From Campanula takesimana (taxonomy: Eukaryota > Streptophyta > Magnoliopsida > Asterales > Campanulaceae), in the NCBI GenBank assembly GCA_026119855.1, contig JAOWBW010001595.1, positions 186,001 through 250,000 of the forward strand: a stretch of DNA of 64,000 bases. Direction: 5' to 3'. Below the pieces are notes generated by a model, which saw nothing but the letters and a program-made list of their open reading frames with translations, was not told the origin of the DNA and searched no databases. A program made the position numbers and the translations under genes. Each line of letters opens with the position of its first letter. Within the stretch, counting starts at the first letter, position 1. Positions 55,708 through 64,000 of the stretch are shown here, piece by piece.

Positions 55708-58700
55708 CAGATTTAGCCTCCATGTTCGAAGAGCTTGCCGTAATGAACGAATGCCAAGTCAACGCCATCCATGACACCGTCATCATGAACGAGACTATCA
55801 GTGAGATCTCGCCAAGCTCCGAGCCGATCAACAATTGGTATTCAACAAAAGGGCCCGTGGTATCCGAGGAATTCTTAGTCCAAGAAATGGGTTGCATACC
55901 CCGCACAGCAACAAAGGAAGAGCAGCTTACACTTACTTTCGAATCCGAGAGTGTCTCTAATACCCTCACCCAAGAGGATTTGGAGGCCATAGCCGAGCGT
56001 GTGTTTCCTTTCTTTGCTAATGAAAAATTTGATATTTCTGAGTACCCTGAGATTGCAAACATCATAAATGATGAATTAACTAATAATGAACTTAACGAAC
56101 AAGTTAATAACGATTCAAATTATGATGAAATAGACCACGAAAACACAACATACTTAAATGAACTTGCTCAACAAGTCCGTAGTCGTGGCGAGAATGGTCC
56201 AAAGGCTGACGAAGAATTGCAGGTTGTTAATCTGGGTACCGAAGAAGAGCCAAAAGAAACCAAGATCGGAAGCTTCTTCAAGGGAGACGACAGAGACAGA
56301 TTGACTGCATTACTACGGGAGTTCGTGGATGTGTTCGCATGGTCATACAAAGACATGCCGGGTTTAGACAGAAAAGTAGCGGAGCACAGGATTCTGATCA
56401 GAGAAGATGCCAGGCCAGTAAAGCAGAAGCTCAGGAAGATCAAGCCAGAATGGTCTCTGCAGGTCAAAGAAGAGATTGAGAAGCTCCTCAGCGTGGGTTT
56501 CATCAAGGTTATCGAGTATCCGACATGGTTAGCCAACATTGTGACAGTCAGGAAGGCGAACGGCAAGGTCCGAGTTTGTGTAGACTTCCGGGATTTAAAC
56601 AAAGCTTCCCCAAAGGATGATTTTCCACTCCCTAATATCGACATGCTAGTCGACTCCACTGCTGCCTACGAGGTTCGCTCATTTGTGGATGGGTTCGCTG
56701 GGTACAATCAGATTCTCATGGCCGAGGAAGATCAACATAAGACAGCCTTCACAACACCGTGGGGTACCTTCTGCTACACAGTCATGCCGTTTGGGTTAAG
56801 AAACGCTGGGGCTTCCTACCAAAGAGCCGTGACAGACTTGTTCCACGATATGATTCACAAAGAAATCGAGGTCTATGTGGACGACATGATCATTCACTCC
56901 AAAGGGACCGATGGTCAACATTTGATCGATCTCCGCAAGTTCTTCGAAAGGCTCCGTCAACACAAGATGAGGCTCAACCCTGCAAAGTGCACATTCGGGG
57001 TTATCCGAGGCAAAGTTCTTGGTTATATGGTCACTGAAAGGGGAATCGAAGTAGACCCCTCCAAAATCAAGGCAATCATTGACATGCCTCCTCCAAAGAC
57101 ACAGAAAGAGATTAAAGGTTTCATGGGCAGACTACAATACATCAGTCGGTTTGTGCACCAACTCACTTCCATGTGCGAGCCAATCTTCAAGTTACTCAAG
57201 AAAAATGTGGCTCTAGAATGGACCGACGCGTGCCAAGAAGCCTTCGATCAAGTGAAGCATTACTTAACGTGCCCTCCTGTTCTAGTTCCGCCGCACAAGG
57301 AGAAACCTCTGTTGCTTTATCTCACTGTCAATGATGAAGCCCTAGGGGCTATGTTAGCACAAGAGCAACGAGAGTCCACAAAGGAGAACGCCATTTATTT
57401 TGTCGGTCGCCGATTCCAAGGAGGCGAAAAGAACTACTCTGTCTTAGAGAAGTCATGTGCAGCATTGGTTTGGGTCACTCAAAAGCTCAAACACTATATG
57501 GAAGCTTTTCCGATCAAGCTAGTAGCAAAGGTGGACCCGCTCCGCTACATCTTCGAGAAGCCTTTCATGTCAACAAGAATAGCTAAATGGTACTTCATGC
57601 TCGCCGGCTATGATATCACTTACGTCACACTAAAATCCGTCAGGGGGAAAGTGTTCAGTGACCAGCTTGCCGAATTCCCGTGTGACGAAGTGAAGGGGGA
57701 AGATGTACAGTTCCCCGACGAGCATTTAATTTGTACTGCAACCGAGGAAGACAAGTGGCAACTTTTTTTCGATGGCGCCGCCAATAAACACGGTTTTGGT
57801 ATAGGGGTATTGCTTGTCGATCCAAAAGACATCTACACTCCCATTGCCATACGCCTGGAATTCGAAGCTACCAACAACATTGCCGAGTACGAAGCATGCA
57901 TAGCAGGGCTCGAAGCAGCTCTCGAAAGAAACGTCACGGAACTAGAAGTGTTCGGCGACTCTTTGCTCCTTATCAATCAGCAATCGGGTAAATGGAGAAC
58001 CCAAGACCCGACTCTCCAACAGTATGGTCAGCACCTTGAAGAACTGGTTGAACAATTCCAAGAGATCACTTTCAACTACCTGCCAAGGGATAAGAATCGC
58101 TTCGCCGATGCACTGGCCACTATAGCTTCATTAGTTGAAATGCCCAAAGGAAAAATGGTGAAGCCTTTCAAAATTGCTCGAAGGAACAGTCCGGCATATT
58201 GCATGAGTATCGAGATCAACGAGGTTCAAACAAACTCTCCGTGGTATTCAGATATCATGAACTTCCTCAAAGACGGCACTTATCCCGAGAACATCAATAA
58301 GAAGTCTCAAGCAGCTCTGCAAAGGTTAGCCTCTCGGTACGTACTGATTGGGGACCGAGTCTATAAAAGGCACCACGACGGGATCAATCTCTTATGCGCC
58401 AATGAGACCGAAGCTCAAGAGATAATGTGTGAAGTGCACGAAGGAGAATGTGGACCCCACATGAATGGGTTTATGCTAGTCAAGAAGATACTTCGCATTG
58501 GTTACTATTGGAGCACTATGGAACGAGACTGTATCGAGAAAGTCAAAAGGTGTGCCAAGTGCCAATTCCACGCTAATCTGCAACATGCTCCACCCTCACA
58601 ACTTTACAACATGGTCACACCTTGGCCTTTCTCTTGTTGGGGGTAGACATCATCGGTAAAGTTCATCCTGCCGGGAGCAATGGGCAGTCATTCGTCCTAG

Positions 58701-59485
58701 TAGCAGTCGACTACTTCACAAAGTGGGTCGAAGCACAAGCCTATCGAACCCTCAACGCCAAGAAAGTGGCCGAATTTGTAAAGATTAATATCATGTGCCG
58801 ATACGGCGTGCCTCACGAAATCATTTCCGACAACGGCTCTCACTTTGAGAAGGAAATGGATGCACTTTTGGTAGAATACAAGATCACCAAGCACAAGTCA
58901 TCTCCTTACCGGCCCCAAGCAAATGGCGCAGTCGAAGCAGCAAATAAGACCATCGAGACCATCGTCAAGAAAATGGCCTCAACAGGAAGGGATTGGCCCG
59001 AAAAGCTACCATTAGCATTGTGGGGCTACCGCATATCGATACGATCCGCAACAGGAGAAACTCCTTATGCATTGGTCTATGGTTCTGAAGCCGTACTCCC
59101 TATCGAACTTGAAGTCCCATCTCTACGGGTCCTCCTCGAGAATCAAGTCAACGAGGTCAACTGGATGCAGAGTCGATACGAACAGCTAGCCTTACTCGAC
59201 GAGAAAAGGTTAAGGGCACTCGAACGCACGAGGGCATATCAGCAAAGGATGGCAAGAGCTTTCAACAAAAAAGTGAAGCCTCGAAACATCAATGTGGGAG
59301 ATTTGGTCTTAAGACAACATCCTCCTAATGCCATGAATCCCCTGGGGAAATGGGGACCCCGATGGATCGGTCCGTACGTGGTCAAAAAGATACTAAGCGG
59401 TGGTGCAGTCCGGCTCGTGGATTTAGATGGTGACCAGCTGCCAAAGGAGGTCAACCTCGACAAGCTCAAGAAGTTCTACGCTTAA
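55699..59485 (+). pseudogene. Tat-B pol: RT, two RNase H domains, integrase, one frame break
   Basis: RT (about 56440-57200) has phenylalanine-arginine-aspartate-leucine-asparagine and tyrosine-valine-aspartate-aspartate. A gypsy-type RNase H (57290-57680) is followed by a second, archaeal-type RNase H (57755-58140; aspartate-glycine-alanine, glutamate-tyrosine-glutamate, glycine-aspartate-serine), the hallmark of Tat elements. The integrase zinc finger (58435-58600) leads to the core in another frame after a 1-base loss in the G-run 58639-58643. The core shows the DDE triad (valine-aspartate, isoleucine-serine-aspartate-asparagine-glycine, and a later glutamate) to the stop at 59483. Everything needed for reverse transcription is present apart from that break. 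Confidence 0.9.
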
Positions 59486-59499
59486 TAAACAAAGACCAT

Positions 59500-59740
59500 T
59501 AAAAAAAAAAAAAAAAAAAAAAAATCGCTCGCTAGGTTGAAAACCCGCAAGGGCGGCCTAGGCAAAAATTAGAGCACGTGCAAAAAAGAAGCCCGCTAGA
59601 TTGAAAACCCGCAAGGGCGGTCTAGGCAAAAAACAGGGTGCACAAAAAAAAAAAAAAAAAAAAAAAATGGTCTTTGTTTGTTTGAACTACGAAGACCTGA
59701 GCCTCCCAACTGGAGGAACGTAGGCAACCTTCGGGTACGG
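59500..59740 (+). repeat. Duplicated hairpin module between A-runs
   Basis: Two copies of AAAACCCGCAAGGGCGG followed by CTAGGCAAAAA (59540 and 59598 regions) lie between poly-A tracts. Each can fold: AGGTTGAAAACCCGC with GGGCGGCCTAGG. They lie right after pol and before a conserved-looking GGAGGAACGTAGGCAACCTTCG segment. Confidence 0.65.
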
Positions 59741-59903
59741 TCTAAAACATATCAAAAATACCCAATTCACTTCAAATAACAAAATGCAATTTTATTCATC
59801 CAATGAATTATTCAAACCATTACAACGGATTTATTGAGCAACAAAAGACATCAAAACATTAAATCCTAAAACAAAGTGGTCTAAATTGCAATCTCTTAGG
59901 GTA

Positions 59904-61180
59904 CTAAGAAAAATCCAATTTCCTCTTAGCTTTCAAAGGACCGCCCGATCGTCTCTCAATCCTTTTCTTCTTGGGTAACGAAGGAGCACTAATACGCACC
60001 GAAACCTTCTGTGCTGCAGCACGTCTCCTAGAATAAAAGTCATCCAAAGGAGTACCGAAAGGGTCAGCGAGAATGTTACTCGAATCAACAGCAGCCTCTC
60101 TATATCTCAAAGTGCTGCTAGGCTCAAAACCCTGTCCCAACAACTCGGCACGAAGCACATCAACCCAAGTGATGCCACGGTAAAGGGTGCCAAATAAATA
60201 ATCCAAGTAGCTCTCGGGAAGGAAGACACTCCCCCGATGCAGAGGAGCGAAAGCCCAACGATTGCAGTCATCTCCCCAAGCCGACTGAAGCTCACTCGAG
60301 AAGTCAGGACCCATGTAAGCAACTGGACGAAGCATTCCATCCCTCGGAAAAGGAATTGTCTGTTGGCGACCAAACTGCCGCAGAACCCGCTCCGGCTGGT
60401 AAAAGGAAGAATCTCTCAAACCGGGCACAACCACGTGCTGAAAACCAAGAGTCCATTCCACAAAAGGACGAAGACCCCAAGAAGGAGGACACCACTCAAT
60501 ATCGACGGTCACCCGAGAGGCAAAGAATTTCCACCATCCTCTTCAGATAAATCCCGGATCAACAACTTCCTCCTATGAACAGCAAAAGGAGACAAATCAC
60601 CATCCGGAGAATAAATTCTGAAATGTTCTCGGAGCCATATGGTCAAGAGCAAAGGGCTTCCCCGACACATCTTGCCCGTCCTGTGTAACTCATCAAGATC
60701 ATGCAACGTCTCCCCTACAATAAGAGGAATTACACTAAATCGCTGGTCCTTAGCTTGCAAAATAATCTCAGCCAACTGCGCGTCCGCAGTCCCGAAAGGT
60801 GTAACAAACAGTACTTCGCTGAAGAGACAAACAGCCATGGCATTTCTTTTGAAAGATTGAACCACCGGGTCCTCCGAGTGCAAACTGAAGAACATCGGCA
60901 ACTCAGTTATGTCAACCACGGTACCGTGCAACATCTTCCTCACATCCTCAACAGGGAGATTCAGTAACTCAACCCAAGAGTCGACGGCACCACGGTGATA
61001 TTTGGGGACGGCAATCCGACCGGCCAAAGGCACGCCAAGGATGGCCCGAAATCGTCAACAGTCGGCACCATTTCATTAGCTGAAAGGTTGAAAGTATGGC
61101 TGTCGCAATCCCAGAAAGCCGCAGCAGCTCTCTACAAATCCCAATCCGGTTTCAACGTCCGCAAAGTAAAAAGAATTCGG
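59904..61180 (-). pseudogene. Antisense ORF of Tat-B (DUF7745-like), frames broken
   Basis: The minus-strand frames 61033-60509 and 60512-59904 are one protein split by a missing G in the run at 60512-60514; a third piece upstream to about 61170 joins after another missing G at 61045-61047. It contains phenylalanine-tryptophan-aspartate, proline-threonine-valine-aspartate-aspartate-phenylalanine and tryptophan-leucine-arginine-glutamate-histidine blocks resembling the plant DUF7745/transposon-associated domain, and a basic C-terminus. Tat elements are known to carry an extra antisense ORF after pol; its role is unknown. Confidence 0.7.
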
Positions 61181-61389
61181 AACCCGAAGTCTTTAATGAA
61201 TGCCTTCTTGGGATGGGTCTTGAAAGAATACACAAAGTGCCCAAGTCCTTTTCATACACAATAACGACCTTGGCGTCAAGGGCAAAAGAATTGAAGCCAT
61301 GGAAATGTTTGATCACAAGCGAAGTTAAGCATAATATGAATGTTCAAAAATGGCAGAAAGGAGCTGTGAGAATCAAGTGGTCGAACAGA

Positions 61390-61535
61390 AGATGATATTA
61401 TAGCTGTTGGAGGCTCTTTTGGTCAGCAATGTCAAGCCCCGGAATTCCGCTCCCAAACGCGCGCGCCACCCGCCAGCAGTATGAAGCGCGCGCGCTCCCA
61501 ACCTACATAGGAAGGCGCGCAGCCTCCCGGTCTAA
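61390..61535 (-). promoter_or_regulatory. Possible promoter of the antisense ORF
   Basis: GCGCGCGC-type units at 61458-61465, 61486-61495 and 61515-61520 resemble those in the LTR. On the minus strand they precede a TATA-like TATAATATC (61393-61401) by about 60 bp and the antisense start by about 400 bp. Role inferred from this arrangement only. Confidence 0.4.
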
Positions 61536-61539
61536 ATCG

Positions 61540-61875
61540 CTTGAAGAAAAGGGCCTTGTCAGAGATCTCCAGCCTAAATCAAGATACTGTCCCGATCCTC
61601 GGACACCCAATTGGGCACACCTTTTCTGCTCCGCCCTTAAGGCATGTCAAAAATCGAAAGCAGGATAGAAACTCCCACTCATAAGTAGGCTGTCCTCTTC
61701 AAAAATCCGAACTCCTAAGTTCTTTACGGGTGCCACGCCCCCCTCAAGAGTCAATCTCAACATTTCATCCCCAGCAGGAACATTTTTCTGGTCGCGGTCA
61801 ACTGTGCCCGCACCCCACAATTCAAAAGTCAAGTGTGACTCAAATGGCACGAGACTTCAAAACGATTCATACTTC
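61540..61875. other. Tat-B spacer, nothing recognised
   Basis: Non-coding sequence between the GC-rich units and the tandem array. Confidence 0.4.
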
Positions 61876-62815
61876 AAAACAGATTCATCAAACGGATTCA
61901 CCAACGGATTCGTCAACAAGGGTTCACCAACGGACTCATCCAAAGGGTTCACCAACGGACTCATCCAAGGGATTCACTAACGGATTCATCACAACGGATT
62001 CCCCAACGGATTCGTCAACAAGGGTTCACCAACGGACTCATCCAAGGGATTCACTGACGGATTCATCAACGGATTCACCAACGGATTCGTCAACAAGGGT
62101 TCACCAACGGACTCATCCAAGGGATTCACCAACGGATTCGTCAACAAGGGTTCACCAACGGACTCATCCAAGGGATTCACTAACGGATTCATCAAACGGA
62201 TTCACCAACGGATTCGTCAACAAGGGTTCACCAACGGACTCATCCAAGGGATTCACTAACGGATTCATCAAACGGATTCACCAACGGATTCGTCAACAAG
62301 GGTTCACCAACGGACTCATCCAAGGGATTCACTAACGGATTCATCAAACGGATTCACCAACGGATTCGTCAACAAGGGTTCACCAACGGACTCATCCAAG
62401 GGATTCACTAACGGATTCATCAAACGGATTCACCAACGGATTCGTCAACAGGGTTCACCAACGGGACTCATCCAAGGGATTCACTAACGGATTCATCAAA
62501 CGGATTCACCAACGGATTCGTCAACAAGGGTTCACCAACGGACTCATCCAAGGGATTCACTAACGGATTCATCAAACGGATTCACCAACGGATTCGTCAA
62601 CAAGGGTTCACCAACGGACTCATCCAAGGGATTCACTAACGGATTCATCAACGGATTCACCAACGGATTCGTCAACAAGGGTTCACCAACGGACTCATCC
62701 AAGGGATTCACTAACTGATTCATCAAACGGATTCACCAACGGATTCGTCAACAAGGGTTCACCAACTGGATCATCCAAAGGATTCACTAACGGATTCATC
62801 AAAAGGGTTCACTAA
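61876..62815 (+). repeat. 76-bp tandem array of three 25-bp monomers
   Basis: GTCAACAAG recurs at about 61912, 62014, 62089, 62140, 62216, 62292, 62368, 62444, 62520, 62596, 62671 and 62747. Most steps are 75-76 bp; early ones are 102, 75 and 51. Each 76-bp unit consists of three related 25-26-bp monomers ending ACCAACGGA, ACCAACGGA and ACTAACGGA. The 102- and 51-bp steps are four- and two-monomer variants. Hypervariable 3' arrays of this kind are known in Tat/Ogre elements. Confidence 0.92.
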
Positions 62816-63033
62816 TGCCTCATTCAAAACATTCAGCCGGCAGGTTCACCTAACGGATCATGCCACCCTCTCTATCAACAAAAGCCGCTCACACAGGGAG
62901 CGCACCACTATCTCTCGCAATTTCAAATTCCTGCTTTCATCGAGTCTTTGCCTTTTTTGGTGTCCTCGGGGTTTTTTTTGTTTTAACTTTCGTCGACGCA
63001 TTTTGCTTTGCAATCCACGTCGCCGAGAGGCTC
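62816..63033 (+). other. 3' end of Tat-B interior
   Basis: Non-coding, with a T/G run near 62971-62985. The purine-rich GCCGAGAGG next to the LTR (63021-63029) may be the polypurine tract, though it is short and not directly adjacent. Confidence 0.45.
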
Positions 63034-64000
63034 TGTAGACACCCCGCCTTGGACCGCTCACCCCGATTGCACATTTGATTTTGTGTTTCTCCCCATTTAA
63101 GTGTTTCTCGTTAGTTTCTGTCACTTCCGTTAAGTTCCTGACTGACTTCGTTAAGTCCAGGGACTAAACTGAATGACAGGGCTGACTTTCTAGTCCATTC
63201 TGTCAAAATTGCCTTCTCTGAGTCGCGCGCCTCCGACACTAGGATCCAGGCGCGCGCGCCTCCCGCCCCCAAAGCAGGAAGGCGCGCCTCCTCTGGGCGT
63301 CAGTTACAGATTTCTGGCCAGGATTCCCTCCCTTGCTCAATTTACAGGATTTTGCCCGGGAAGGATTTCTTGGTGACTGAGTTTTGGCACCAAAAACACC
63401 CTCTTTCACCTATAAAAACCTCTCTTTACCTCCATTTTCAAGGATCGAAAAATGATCGAAAAATGATCGAAAAATTGGACCGAAATTGACTTACAAAAAC
63501 TATACCAAAATCACTTTCTAAAGGTTCTCCAAGGATTTCATCAGAAATATTTGAAGGTCTTCAAATTGTAGGTAAAAGTCCATCTTTTCCTTCCTTTTCT
63601 ACTCATCTCCTCTCTCTTTTTACTTTAATCAAATGTGCAATCACCCAAATCATTTTGGGACATGACTCTAATGATCACCTCATCTCATTGAGGTTGGTTA
63701 AGGAGTTATCTCCTACATTCCAAACCATATTTTAAACCCCTTTTATGACTTAAAGAAGAAGAAGAAGAAGAACATTTTCATTTATGTAGATTTTGATCAA
63801 GCAAAAGCCAACTTAAGTTGGGCGAGATGGGTGTTTCGGTACTTCCCATCTCGTAATCTAACCCCGGACCTCAAAACAAAGAATCTCTATTTTCGTAACC
63901 AAAACTTAGGCTACAATCAATAGGTTTTTCTTATGTTCCTCAAAACATAGGTGGCGACTCTAAAACAATCTAAAATCGAGTTAGACATCCTAGGATAATA
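63034..64000 (+). repeat. 3' LTR C of Tat-B, incomplete at window end
   Basis: It matches LTR B from TGTAGACACC to the window end, about 50 bp short of its terminus. GCGCGC units lie at 63225-63290 and TATAAAAA at 63411-63418. It differs from LTR B by several single-base shorter homopolymers, a few substitutions and an 11-12-bp duplication (AAAAATGATCG repeated near 63450). Confidence 0.93.

Larger units (their letters stand above)
50576..64000 (+). mobile_element. Tat-type gypsy element B (right LTR cut by window end)
   Basis: LTR B 50576-51585, tRNA-Arg PBS, long leader, gag-protease, pol with dual RNase H and integrase, antisense ORF region, tandem-repeat array, and LTR C from 63034. It inserted into the protease frame of element D. 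The five bases before it are GAAGG; the matching copy would lie beyond the window. The organisation matches the Tat/Ogre lineage. Confidence 0.92.

Noticed and set aside
61730..62335. Plus-strand frame rich in threonine, aspartate, serine and proline as a gene
   Set aside because: It is a translation of the 76-bp array; the unit is not a multiple of three and the frame does not persist.
61876..62815. Regular repeats as a CRISPR array
   Set aside because: The units are contiguous without unique spacers, the sequence is plant nuclear and the array lies inside a Tat element; it is a tandem repeat.

Overview
This is plant nuclear DNA, most likely from a eudicot; I cannot name the species. The evidence is nested LTR retrotransposons with plant-type primer-binding sites (PBS; tRNA-iMet, tRNA-Asp, tRNA-Arg), many small terminal-inverted-repeat (TIR) elements, a chloroplast-targeted PsbP-like gene and a secreted cysteine-rich peptide gene with a GT-AG intron. 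Only two host genes look intact: the thylakoid lumenal 19 kDa-like gene (20897-21634, minus) and the cysteine-rich peptide gene (23439-23850, minus).

Layout. 1-3390: decayed Ty1/copia element, plus strand, carrying a 306-bp Mutator-type MITE. 3391-3836: unassigned LTR-like DNA. 3837-15939: young Ty1/copia tandem on the minus strand, ordered truncated body - LTR - full body - LTR, with a 7010-bp period. 15940-17911: unassigned sequence and nested MITEs. 17912-20465: complete non-autonomous LTR element with a GAAGG duplication. 20466-26200: the two host genes with DNA-transposon remnants. 26201-30121: foldback elements, a solo LTR and a Helitron remnant. From 30122: a Sirevirus-like copia element (minus) whose envelope-like region is split by a rearranged Athila-like gypsy (34577-44426, duplication CATAT) and then by a chain of nested gypsy elements: Tat-A (44916) hit by Tekay-like D (46535), which is hit by Tat-B (50576 to beyond the window end).

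How it works together. Tat-B carries gag, protease, reverse transcriptase, two RNase H domains, integrase, an antisense ORF region and a 76-bp tandem array between its LTRs. The Athila-like element has lost RT/integrase but keeps an envelope-like ORF, so it would need help from other elements. 

Main discovery candidate. Unrelated LTR families carry, upstream of the LTR TATA box, a cluster of short CpG-rich palindromes, usually four. In the Copia, Athila and Tekay LTRs the centres are spaced about 22-51-22 bp, close to whole DNA helical turns. Palindrome arms are family-specific around a GRCC/GGYC core. Copies of the module also sit inside elements: in the copia leader, before the Athila envelope-like ORF, and upstream of the Tat antisense ORF. 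I know of no description of this arrangement, but I could not search for one.

Caution. Five frame breaks in the gypsy ORFs are each cured by one extra G in a G-run, and LTR C of Tat-B differs from LTR B largely by shorter homopolymers. Some apparent pseudogenisation may be base-calling error.
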